Under the pieces are notes generated by a model. That model was given only the letters and a program-made list of their open reading frames with translations. It was not told where the DNA came from and made no database searches. A stretch of DNA of 64,000 bases from Acholoe squamosa (Eukaryota > Annelida > Polychaeta > Phyllodocida > Polynoidae): positions 37,114,950-37,178,949 of the forward strand of contig OX439047.1 in NCBI GenBank assembly GCA_949317995.1, given 5' to 3'. This document shows, one piece after another, positions 18,115 through 28,442 of this stretch (its first letter is position 1; each line of letters begins with the position of its first letter). The position numbers and the translations under genes are program-made.

Positions 18115-19150
18115 AACATATATTAGCAATTACTCACTATTTGTCAGCAATTAGGCAATATACGTCAGTATTTACTCACTATTTGTCAGTACTCAGTCAA
18201 TATATGCCAGTTTTTAGTCATTATATAACAACACTTAGTCCACATATGTCAGTAATTACTCACAATTTGTCAGATATTAGTCAATATATGTTAGTAATTA
18301 CTCACCATTTGTTAGCAATTCGTCGAAATATGTCAGTATTTACTCACAATTTGTCAGCAATTAGTCAATATATGTCAGTACTTAGTCACTCTATATCAGC
18401 AATTATCAATACATGTCAGTATTAACTCACAATAAGTCAGCAATTAGTCAAAATATAACCGAGGAATAGCCATTGATTCAATTGTGCATCCTCCCTTGAC
18501 TGGTATTTGTCCAAATATGCAGTATCTATGGACTATTTGTCAGCAATTCGTCAATATATGTCAGTAATTACTCACTTTTTGTCAGCAATTATTCAATATA
18601 ATTTACATTAGTAATTACTCACTCTTTGTCAGCAATTAATCAATATATGTCAGTATTTACTCACTATTTGTCAGCACTCAGTCAATATATGCCAGTTCTT
18701 AGTCATTATATAACAACACTTAGTCTACATATATGTCAGTAATAACTCACAATTTGTCAGATATAAGTCAATATATGTCAGTAATTACTCGCCATTTATC
18801 AGCAATTAGTCAATATATATTAGTAATTACTCACTATTTGACAGTAATTAATCAATATACATCAGTACTTAGTCACTCTATGTCAGCAATTATCAATACA
18901 TGTCAGTATTTACTCACAATCTGTCAACAATTAGTCAATATATAACAGAGAAATAGCCATTGGTTCTTCCTCCTGTGCATCCTGCCTTGACTTGTATTTG
19001 TCAAAATATGTCAGTATCTATGGACTATTTGTCAGTAATAAGTTAATATATGCTAGTAACTGTTCACTATTAATTTTGTCAGCAATTAGTCAATACATGA
19101 TAGTTGTTACTTACATTTTATTCAGCATTTAATCAATATATGTTAGTAAT
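18115..19150. repeat. 21-bp satellite array with ~480-bp higher-order repeat
   Basis: Monomers alternate between TTACTCACTATTTGTCAGCA-type and TTAGTCAATATATGTCAGTA-type 21-mers, giving a 42-bp dimer. A non-repeat marker (AATAGCCATTG..., at about 18465 and 18949) recurs with ~480-bp spacing, showing a higher-order duplication. The 21-bp period keeps several reading frames open, so small ORFs here are not genes. Confidence 0.85.
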
Positions 19151-19154
19151 TGCT

Positions 19155-19520
19155 CACTATTGACGAATATATATCAAATTGTGAGTAATTACTGACATAT
19201 ATGGACTAAGTGTTGTTTTATAATGACTAAGTACTGGCATATATTGACTGATTGCTGACAAATAGTGAGTAATAACTGACACATATTGACTAATTGCTTA
19301 CAAAGAGTGAGTAATTAATGACATATTGTCTAATTTCTGATAAATAGTGAGTAATTACTGACATATATTGACTAATTGCTGACAAAGTGAGAAATTACTG
19401 ATGTATATTGACTAATTGCAGTTATATAGTTACTAAGTACTAACATATATTGACTAATTGCTGACAAATAGTGAGCAATTACTAACATATATTAACCAAT
19501 TGCTAGTGAGTAATTACGAA
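19155..19520. repeat. 21-bp satellite array, inverted arm
   Basis: Reverse-complement orientation of the 18115-19150 array (TGACATATATTGACTAATTG-type monomers). It forms the right arm of element B. Confidence 0.8.
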
Positions 19521-19957
19521 CATTTATTTATTAAAATGCGAGTAAATAATGGAAAGGTTTCAATATTTAATCTTCAAGAGGTCATCTGCCACTACAACAA
19601 TGTTGTACCTATCAGTTACTTTTTTTTAAAAGTATCTTAAAGTATGATGTAAGTATGACGTAAGTATGACGTAAGTATGACGTAAGTAGGATGGAAACTG
19701 CACCAGATGATGTAAGTAAGACGTAAGTATGACGAATAAATTGGATAGGGGAGGTAACTAACAAAATGGTATGATGTAAAAATGACGTAAAAGGTGGATA
19801 GGGGAGGTAATGGATGATGTAAGAATGATGTAAAAATGATGTAAGAATGACGTGTTTGGTGCCGAATAGGTATGGGGCCTTACGACCAGGGGGCCTTAGG
19901 ACTTTGGGGCTTTCGTTAGGGGGCCTTCATGGATGGGGCCTTGGTGAATGGGGCTTA

Positions 19958-20596
19958 GAGGCATAATCTCAGTCCCTACTCACCGTATGACACCCAATCC
20001 TCCCACCTTTAACACTGCAGCTCTGCCCTCTGTAGTGCCCACTTCATCCCAATATAAATCGCACCTGACATTTGTGCAGTCTGACATGTATGTATACATC
20101 ATTAAGAGCTTTGCAATATCTTCTATAAAATAAAAAGAATAAATTAAATAGATTAGATTGTACAGAGTTCATAGAAAAAGGGTAGGTCAAAACAGGAGAA
20201 CCACTGTTTTGACCTTTATATAGAATACTATGGATATGCATTTTCTAGAATGAAGGGGATATCTTTTTCTACTGCACAGACAACCTTTTCGTGAAAGCAG
20301 CGTTCCATAAAGAATTGAGTGAAATAAGGATAAAATAAGAAGTAGACTTTTACTTTCTCATAGAAAAGGGTTTACTACAACCAAATTGGCTTGGTATCAG
20401 TTTACTTCATGATTGAAATAACTTATGTTGGGATAGCCTCCAACCACAAAAATAAGCCTTATTTCAGCTATTTCATGCTATTTCAAATTGAAATAGCCGT
20501 TTATGGAGCGGCAACATGTTAAAAACAAGTCTTTTTTCAAAATGAGGTAAAGCTTATGGGACCCTACCCTGATCATTAGGTAAACATATATAAAAC

Positions 20597-20598
<2 letters not shown>
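19958..20598. other. Intergenic sequence, no gene seen
   Basis: AT-rich, with no recognisable gene or element. Confidence 0.5.

Positions 20599-20651
<53 letters not shown>
20599..20651. repeat. (TA)n microsatellite
   Basis: About 53 bp of TA repeats. Confidence 0.9.
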
Positions 20652-20654
<3 letters not shown>

Positions 20655-21022
20655 AACCAATTTTACCCTCCACCCCCTCCCCACCCTTGGTTTTGTGTAG
20701 TGGCCAAGGTGAAATGCACACGCTAGAAACTATAGATTGCTGTCCACCTAAATGCCAACTCTTCATTGTATCCAATCTCATTAGATTTGACATTTCTTGT
20801 TTATTGCCCTCCGTCTATTTCTGGTACAGTGGTCACAATAGTTTCCCTTATAATACTGCACCTCCATTATTCCCCAATGAAAGTGAAAATCTATATTTGC
20901 CTAATAGTAGAGCAATTATTGTACCAATCTAAGCGACTGCACTGTGCCCTTACTGTATATCATGTAGCCATTAAGTCAATGACCCACACTCTCCAAACTT
21001 CCTGATGTAGGGGCTGGCATCG

Positions 21023-21023
<1 letters not shown>
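20652..21023. other. Intergenic sequence, no gene seen
   Basis: No recognisable gene or element between the two TA tracts. Confidence 0.5.

Positions 21024-21077
<54 letters not shown>
21024..21077. repeat. (TA)n microsatellite
   Basis: About 54 bp of TA repeats abutting a putative LTR on the right. Confidence 0.9.
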
Positions 21078-21079
<2 letters not shown>

Positions 21080-21560
21080 TGCGGGTCACCCGAGAGACGT
21101 GTTTGTGTGTTGCTTGTTCCTTCTATACCAACCAGGTGTCGCTTCGCGATACACGTTTGGTACAAGAGGGGGCAACACCATGCCTCGCGTCCAGCTCCTA
21201 CTAAGGAGCCGGGTGATCGGCAGAAGGGGACTGGACCTTGTCCAGTAAAGACACATTACCTGACCTTCTGATTGTACATATTAAAGGTCATCAGAGAGGT
21301 GAAAGTTAAAGGCTTTGCCCAACAACTGTTGTGTTGGTTCTTATAGCTAATAAGCAAGCCAAAGAGCCACCCATATCTATTTACAATAAAACGAACCGTT
21401 ACACTGATGCTGTGACCAGTTGGTTCAGGGGTGGAGCGTGGCCGGACAGCCGAAAGCCACGAGCAATGTGATGCGAGTTCTTCGAGTCTAGGACTAGAAG
21501 AATTCCAAGAGGATGGCGGAGTATCTAAGCTTCTTGGCGTAATTTTGATTAATGTGTTGT
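21080..21560 (+). mobile_element. Putative LTR-retrotransposon 5' end (LTR plus leader fragment)
   Basis: 21080-21403 starts TGCGGGTCACC after a TA tract and ends ACCGTTACA, with AATAAA at 21385-21390 shortly before the end, as in LTRs. It is followed by GATGCTGTGACCAG, which resembles the leader/PBS of BEL/Pao-type elements, and then by ~130 bp that look like the start of a gag leader. There is no matching second LTR or pol in the window, so this is a truncated or solo-like remnant. Family assignment is tentative. Confidence 0.4.
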
Positions 21561-22115
21561 TGAGTGTTTCACCCTTCTCCCACATGCTATCGACAACAAC
21601 TTACCACCCACTGACATTTTTATTTCCCTCCTCTAATGAAGTTTACATGGTGTCATAGCATGACTGCTGCCTCTGCTTCTTCAGAACATCCTCAGTCTGT
21701 CCTACTCAATCTATTAACGGGATTAAATGACAAAGTTCCGTATGCTATATTTACCCTGGCAGACTCTGTGTGGATAAGAAACAGGTAGTCATCTTTTACT
21801 GGAAATATGAACATCATTATTTTAGGGGATAACATTACCATGCACCTCCTCCCCCTCCGATATAAAAGCTCATTCCCAATATATGCACTCTGATACAAGC
21901 AATAAACAATTGGACCTCTTGTGTTTAGCCGACCTTCGCAGATATGCTCCATTTTGTAAATCTACTGTGAAGTGGACGTGGAATCATCTAACACCAAACA
22001 TGTTATCATGTAAGTGGCTGCCAGATGATAGAGATCATTGGAAATTTTAACAGATTATTTTGAGAAAAATGTCTACTGCTTTGTACATACATTGCTCGAG
22101 ATATGACAGGTACCC
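21561..22115. other. Intergenic sequence, no gene seen
   Basis: No supported feature. Confidence 0.5.
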
Positions 22116-22481
22116 CTGGAGGGTGTTGCTCCTATAGTAAAAGAAAGAGCTGGCTAAAAATGCCCTCATGTCCAGTCCTTTCTTTTCATGTCACTATAAC
22201 CTGTCCCCTTTGTTGCTCACAAGTGGTCATTCAAGTACAGTGCTAAAAAAGGGGGATTTGAGTAGGTACCTAGTTGGGAGAAGTCAGTCAGTATAATAAA
22301 CTATAGAGCACTTGACATGAGTAGGTACCTGTTAGTGCAGCTCTCTCTATTTTAAACAAGGCAGGTGACTTTTCAGACTAATGTGGTGAGTGCAAGTTGA
22401 ATGGTTAAGCAGTGCATGACTTGTTTAAAAAAGAGGGCACATACTCACAGCCCTTTTTACAATAGGAGAAACACCCTCCAG
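22116..22481. mobile_element. Degenerate inverted-repeat element
   Basis: CTGGAGGGTGTTGCTCCTAT (22116) and, inverted, the related ATAGGAGAAACACCCTCCAG (ending 22481), followed inwards by further matching A/G-rich sequence. The arms are diverged and no ORF is present. Confidence 0.4.
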
Positions 22482-24294
22482 AATATCGCATGTAGGCCTA
22501 CCCCTAATGTTACTGCAGGTGCATCTAAAACATGACAGGTGATAACATAGGGTTATGATACATTCTTTTACTTGTGTGCATAGTTAGAAATCAACCAGCA
22601 AAAATGCAAGGGCCGAGATAATGATAAAACTATGATCACTATCATCTTTCAAATAAAGTAAGCTACAGAATAGTAAAACATATGTTACTTCTCAAAATAA
22701 GCAAGATTTTTACATCTAGCAGTGAAGGTAATCGGAAGCAGTAGCCTTACTTGTCCCACTTTACCCAATGTTCTACTTTACATAAGTCCACCAAAATTAC
22801 ATTTTAGATTTCTGGATATCAATTTATTCAGCAAGGGCTACTCTCTCTGCCATGTCACAGGACGGTGGCCTGCGGGCAGACAATGACTGTATCACTTGAG
22901 TCAGGTACCTCATGTTTAAAAACACCTAATCGAACTCTTTCACTTTATATATACTAAACTGAGCAGCCATTCTGATCATCTCCGTGGTCTGACAATTCTA
23001 ACATATCCCACATATGTAAGACATAGGGACACAATACGTATCAGTATGGGTAATTGGTTTCAAGCGAGTGAGATTGAGTCAAACTGCTCTACCTACACCC
23101 AGACCTTAAGGCAATGTCAAGGAAGTTTAAATCACTCCACTGGAAAGTGAGTGGATTTAGGTAAAGAAGAACGATAAAAAAAAATGAGGTACTGATTTCT
23201 TTTCACTATAATGACCTTTCCTCATTTACATGAACATGAGTGGGCGGTAATTGTAAGATCATGCAGGCTATGTTCTGGTAGCAAATGGATATCCTCGAGA
23301 TTAAGAAAGAAAATAGTCTATGTGAACCTAACATTAGGCAAATTTCATTGACTAATGATAATGCGCCCTAATTACTAATTTACGTCAGTAGTTTGTTTAT
23401 CATCATTAAACTATGGGTAATGTTTTCGATGTAATAGATACTAGCCCTTAGAGTACAGTGGTCTTTTTCACTGGTGGAGGGTTATCGTTACTAACGATAG
23501 GCACAAATGCACAAAGATATGCTGAAGATAGTTTCGTGGATATCTTCAGAATTCTGTTTCTATATAAGTTGTCTTCACTAGTCATGGATTTAGATCCAGA
23601 GGATAACTCACTTGTCATCGATCTTAGCATATGTCATCTTCAAATAATCATATCTTCAGGCTATTACTTCCCCTTTTCTTTATTCTGGTTTATGTTATCT
23701 TTTACAAAAAATGGGGGGGGGGCACTCACCACTTTCTTGCCAAAGTGAACCTCTCTCCTTACTATAAATAGCTGTGCTAGGGGGATGTCCCATTCATCAG
23801 TGACATCATCATAACTTTTAGAGTTGCATGAAGACAGGTCTGAACACAGGTCTTCATGAATGGGCCTGGTAGATCGTGAGCGGGGCTGAGAAGATAGGGA
23901 ATGGGCAAGAAAGGTCAGAAATGGGCGAGGGGGGTCGGGAATGGACTAGGTAGTTCGGGAAAGGGCCTACTGTATTACCTCATGTATAAGGAGCACTCCA
24001 AGTATTTATAGGGTTGTTGATGTCTTCAAAATTACACTAGAAAAAAATTATATTTTCACAGTTTAAACTGAGTGCCCCTACCAGAAAAAGCGAAATATCG
24101 ATGTAATTAGTATGGGACATCCAGAATTGAAGGGAATACTATAAGGTACAGTTTGGTCTTAATTTCGAGCAGTTTAGTACTGTTCTGTGGTGCAATATCA
24201 CCACCTATAAGGTGTACCCCTAACTTTTGCTGATTCTATAAAGCACCGAAGGGTTCATCCTTACATGTAACCTGTGCCTTGTATGTGAGGTAGT
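22482..24294. other. Intergenic sequence, no gene seen
   Basis: No gene or strong repeat recognised. The short ORF at 23458-23748 has no domain and no coding signature that I can see. Confidence 0.45.
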
Positions 24295-24300
24295 ATGGTA

Positions 24301-24533
24301 AAGGTCGAATCCCACATGGCGAAAAATGGCTAAAATATCTCTGTGATTCTGTCCTTTGCATTCTAGGGGTGTTCCTGAGCCCCTAGATCGCAAGGATTGT
24401 TCAACTTTGACCGAATCCTACAGTAAATATGCAGCTATCCTTGTGATCTATGGGCTCAGGAACACAGCTAGAACGCAAAGGACAAAATCGCAGAGATATT
24501 TCAGCCATTTTTCGCCATGTGGGATTCGACCTT
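24301..24533. mobile_element. MITE with ~100-bp inverted arms
   Basis: Starts AAGGTCGAATCCCACATGGC and ends with its reverse complement. The arms remain complementary for about 100 bp each (including AGGAACAC/GTGTTCCT blocks), so the RNA would fold into one long hairpin. ATGGTA flanks both sides (24295-24300 and 24535-24540), a likely target-site duplication. No coding capacity. Confidence 0.75.
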
Positions 24534-24540
24534 AATGGTA

Positions 24541-26097
24541 GTGGGTATTATGGTAGTGGACTGAAAACGTTATTTCTATGCACAGTATCGAGTCATGCAC
24601 TCTGCCCAAGGCACTCTAGTTTGAGAGTATTTCTATATGATTCTACCACTGGGTGGGCAATCTACCAGATCACCTGGCCAGTGTCTCATTTTGGTTAACA
24701 CAGGCTTCAATGGGATTACACTGCCCAGCTCCATACTACTTAGTAGAACCAACATTATCAAGCAGTTTTTTACCGTAAACCCCTGCATATAAGATATACC
24801 TTGTGTATGAGGCCAAAGATGTTCCTAGGATATTTTGGAATGGGACAATGGTGCACTTACAGGAGAAATAAATCACCATATCAAATAGCTATGGGTCAAT
24901 TTATGCCTCCCTTCTCAAAAATAGGGAGAAAATGCATAGAGAATGAATATAATCAATCACCTCATTGAAGAGAGTGAAAACAGCCCATCTCATGATGTCC
25001 CCCACTCATGCTGCCATCCACCTTCTGCTCTTATGAAACCAGGACCTCTCTTTCCCGGCCTCTCTTCACTTTTAGAGACAAGTGAAGATAACTTGCATTG
25101 TTGTACTAATAATTTTGCTGTAAAACTATGTATAACATTATCTTTTATAATTTAAAATCATTTGAAAGAGTATGTGCATTGGAAACAGATACTAATTGCC
25201 TTATCTGAGGTGCGTATTAAAGACTTTTTAGGTCTAGAGGTGACACCATCCACCCAATAGACTGGCTTTTTGAAATGACATATTTGGGGTTAAAGACAGG
25301 TCTTCAGGCTATCTTCAGAGGCTAAAGACATGTGTTAGAAATGAAAGTATATCAGTCAAAAGACAGGTTAGATATAGGATTTCTCAAGATATCTCCAATA
25401 ATTCAAAGATATCTTCAGTTCAGTTTGAAAATGACTTTCACCTATTGTTACCCTTTGAAGATATCTTTGCCCTCAGTGAAAAAGACCACGGTTGTTTGAC
25501 ATGCGGGAAATTATCCACACATTCAAGCCTTCTCCCCTCGGCAGATCCTACAGCTCAAAAAGAACATTTTAGAAGTTTTATCTCATTCAGATTTTAATGT
25601 GAATCCCCTACTAGTCCCATAAGTCATACAGATAAAGTTCCACCTCCACTAATAGGTATATTGATTGTTTATTTAAAAAAAATTAATATTCTAACATTTG
25701 GATATCAAAACTAATTATAATTGAATATTATCATTTGCAAACTGTACCAAAGATTTTGATTTTTGGTACAGTTTGCAAGGTACAAATTATATCCACATAG
25801 CCTCAGGGGTTAATAACATGTTTCAAACTGTACTCGCACTGAAATCATCAACTTACTTCACGGTGTAGAAACAGTTGGCTGAAATAGACATTTTGAAACT
25901 ATGACAACAGCAGATGGTTTGTGACTGTCTGTTGTGTATGTTATCAGTGCACTGGGGGATTTGGGGCAACCATAGGTTACCACAGGGCCGTCCCTATCCT
26001 CCATAGAATAATGCCAAGATGATGTACATTCAGAGAATACCAAATATATCCTACTAGATATAGTAGCTTACTACGCTGGTCTGCCCATGTCTAACTT
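24541..26097. other. Intergenic sequence with one short hairpin
   Basis: No gene recognised. A perfect 17-bp inverted repeat is annotated separately at 25735-25778. Confidence 0.45.
25735..25778. repeat. 17-bp perfect inverted repeat
   Basis: TTGCAAACTGTACCAAA (25735-25751) and its exact reverse complement (25762-25778) with a 10-nt loop. Confidence 0.8.
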
Positions 26098-26362
26098 TAG
26101 GGAATGGTCAGGGGGGTGGTAGTTTTTCATGCAGCCATGCGGAAATTCTTTACACCTTCCCCTCAACAGTAGTCAAAATCTTTTGCGCCCCTCTTTGATG
26201 TATAGTAGCGCGCTGGCTTTTTTGCTAAAAGAGGCTAACTTTTTTTAGCCCAACCTTAAGAGGGGTCAAAATTGTCTTAGCCCAGGGAGGGGTCTGAAAT
26301 TTTTTACGCCTCCCCTCAAACCCACCACCCCCCTGTTGATAAATAATGACCACTCCCTTAGA
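26098..26362. mobile_element. MITE, related to 51022-51257
   Basis: The ends read TAGGGAATGGTCA...GGGGGGTGGTAG and, inverted, TAAGGGAGTGGTCATTA...GGGGGGTGGTGG. The interior contains repeated TTTTTACGCC/CCTCCCCT phrases. The same phrases occur in a similar inverted-repeat element at 51022. Confidence 0.5.
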
Positions 26363-26868
26363 TTCAGCAAATTTCATAAGATCCTCTTCTAACTCTGGGG
26401 GAGGTGTAGGACATGTCTGTGATCGTACAAGCACAGGTCAAGAGGAAGGTCCCTCTTCTGTCATAGTGCTAGCATCGTGTGAAATGGCCCTTGACTACTG
26501 TCCCGTGCCCTCTCCCTTCATTTAATAAGATGTATATGTCTCTGTGTCTCTGCAAGTGTCATAAAAGCTCCTGGCAGAGTGATAGATACACATAAGTAAA
26601 AATGTGGCAGACTTAATATGTTTCCGCTCCCTCTCCCCCATGTCTGTCTGTCTGTCTTTGTCTGTCTCTATGTCTCTCTGTCGTCCGGCTCTGTCTCTCT
26701 GTCTGTCTGGCTCTGTCTCTCTCTATCTGTCTCTTTCTCTGTCCCTCTCTCTCTCTCTGTCACTCTCTCACTCAGTCACTGTCTTCATATCTCTCCTCAA
26801 TACAGCTGATAATACTGTGCAATGGCAAAAAGGAAAAAACAAAATTACGGGTACCAGACATACCAATT
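26363..26868. repeat. Intergenic with CT/TCTG microsatellite
   Basis: 26630-26790 is a TCTG/TCTC-rich microsatellite on the plus strand. The ORF read through it is low-complexity Ser/Leu sequence and not a gene. Confidence 0.7.
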
Positions 26869-26900
26869 ATGGGACTATATACACCCGTGTATATATATAT

Positions 26901-27035
26901 AAGTTAATCATGTTCGTTGGGAATAATAATAACAAATATTATAATAAATATTATAACAATATTACAAGTGGAATAAGGAAGGAGACAGTGGGTTTGGTGA
27001 GAATTGACTTAGTCAATATCAATTCTGTACATGCC
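26901..27035 (-). repeat. B2 split direct repeat (younger element)
   Basis: 135 bp, nearly identical to B1 (27363-27497). It forms the 3' terminus of the element. Confidence 0.85.
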
Positions 27036-27154
27036 TTTATTAAGACAATAATTGATAATACAATACATAAATACAATATAACAATATAAATACAATATAA
27101 CAGTAAAAATACAATATAACAATGTAAATACAATATATACAAGATAAGATTTAA

Positions 27155-27362
27155 AAGTTAAATTTCCCGGCACCACCCAGCGTGGTGTGTGCCGACCTGA
27201 GAAAACTCGCCAACTGACGGTTAATTTGGATCCCGCAGTTTATATAGGCGCTGGATGTTTACGGTGACGTCACACATACCAATGCGCGCTCCTGGAGGAA
27301 AAGTAGGTCCAGCCACTGCACATATTAATTATATATATATACACGGGTGTATATAGTCCCAT
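27155..27362 (-). repeat. A2 split direct repeat (younger element)
   Basis: Internal copy of the 5' terminal A1 (31387-31592). It directly abuts B1, so the B1-A2 junction mimics the junction of a circular intermediate. Confidence 0.85.
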
Positions 27363-27497
27363 AAGTTAATCATGTTCGTTGGGAATAATAATAACAAATA
27401 TTATAATAAATATTAGAACAATATTACAAGTGGAATAAGGAAGGAGACAGTGGGTTTGGTGAGAATTGACTTAGTCAATATCAATTCTGTACATGCC
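27363..27497 (-). repeat. B1 split direct repeat (younger element)
   Basis: Partner of B2, located just downstream of the recombinase ORF. Confidence 0.85.
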
Positions 27498-27533
27498 AAA
27501 AACCGCCAAACACAATGGATACACCATTCCACA

Positions 27534-28442
27534 CTATAACATCACATCCAGAGCTAGTAGGTCTTGCTTAGAATCATGTAAATAATTATATACCACATTA
27601 GATTTCCAATTTGCTCTCTTTTTAATATCATCGACCTTTAAACCAGAGTTCTTTAGAAGTGTAGCTCCACCATGTCGGAGTGAATGAGTTGAAACTCTGT
27701 AGGGAATATCACATTTTATAGCAATAGCCTTCAACCTGGTATTAACATAGTTATAAGTTAAAGGTTTGTTTCCTATAGTGAACAATAGTCTACTTTTAGA
27801 TGTCTTACAAATTTTCAAGTATCTAGCTGGACAAAGACCAGAATAATCATTTCTTTTCAAATATACCACGTAAGGTTTCCTACCATATTGGTCAGTTTTA
27901 GAAGATTTAACATCAATGCGAATGCAGTCAATAGATAAAGAAACACTTTTAGATTTAAAGTTATGAGGAGAATCGACTACATGACCCACCCTGAACACAC
28001 CTCGGTAACACAATAAGATAGCTGACCAGAAGACCACATCCTCATATACAGACAAATTCAATTTAGATTTGATCTTCAACATATCACTGGGAGTTAATGG
28101 ATTAGTTCTAATAGAAGAACCTTTATAATTACGTTCAATACCGTCCAGTGTCTTTTTAACAATGAAACTACTACTATAATCAGAATAACCTTTTAATTTC
28201 TGATAATACCACACTGCGGATAAATAATTTCTAACCGATATAGGTTTCATTTTATCTGATAAATATACACTATACAACGAGGCTTGAGAAGGAGAACATG
28301 GTAGGGGGTAGAAATTAAACTTTTTACAAAATTTTTTGTACCTGCCAAACTGCTGTTTGCGAACCTTACGTGTGGACTCAGCCACGCCCCTGTACAAATA
28401 CCTTCTCCTTCTCCGCTCTAGTTCCCTGAGATCTGGAAGCAT
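27534..28442 (-). CDS. Tyrosine recombinase of YR retrotransposon
   Basis: 302-residue tyrosine recombinase that integrates the circular DNA copy by site-specific-type strand exchange, in place of a DDE integrase. The start is a true ATG at 28442. The N-terminus (residues ~1-40) is Arg/Lys-rich. Residues ~25-105 form the SAM-like core-binding domain. The catalytic domain has Arg151 in YRGVFRVGHV, Lys near 182, the H253-x-x-R256 box (STHSLRHGGA), Trp279 where many recombinases have His, and the nucleophilic Tyr at 285 or 287 (VVYNYLHD). It overlaps the RT/RNase H ORF by ~65 nt in another frame, so it may be translated by reinitiation or from its own RNA. It is intact, unlike the copy at 34741-35648. 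Confidence 0.9.
   Translation of the reverse strand: MLPDLRELERRRRRYLYRGVAESTRKVRKQQFGRYKKFCKKFNFYPLPCSPSQASLYSVYLSDKMKPISVRNYLSAVWYYQKLKGYSDYSSSFIVKKTLDGIERNYKGSSIRTNPLTPSDMLKIKSKLNLSVYEDVVFWSAILLCYRGVFRVGHVVDSPHNFKSKSVSLSIDCIRIDVKSSKTDQYGRKPYVVYLKRNDYSGLCPARYLKICKTSKSRLLFTIGNKPLTYNYVNTRLKAIAIKCDIPYRVSTHSLRHGGATLLKNSGLKVDDIKKRANWKSNVVYNYLHDSKQDLLALDVML

Larger units (their letters stand above)
17490..19957. mobile_element. Foldback-like element B built of nested minisatellites
   Basis: The outer ends are inverted: repeats of AAGGCCCC/TAAGGCC on the left (17497-17585) and GGGGCCTTA on the right (19875-19956). Next inwards are 11-bp repeats ATTCTTACATC on the left (17594-17890) and the inverse AGTATGACGTA-type repeats on the right (19635-19850). 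The core is 21-bp repeats with GTCAGTAATTACTCAC-type sequence (18115-19150), inverted at 19155-19520. No transposase. The layered order of motifs is mirrored, which supports one long inverted-repeat element. Confidence 0.65.

Noticed and set aside
18141-18945. Repeat-protein-like ORFs (Ser-Ala-Ile-Ser-Gln-Tyr repeats)
   Set aside because: Same cause: 21-bp monomers of foldback element B. No coding evidence.
18115-19520. CRISPR array (regular repeats with spacers)
   Set aside because: The monomers are contiguous, diverge gradually and are inverted at the other end. There are no unique spacers of constant length and no cas genes, and the genome context is eukaryotic.
26604-27089. 161-residue ORF over the TCTG microsatellite
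   Set aside because: Ser/Leu low-complexity translation of a simple repeat, followed by AT-rich sequence of the YR element B2 repeat.
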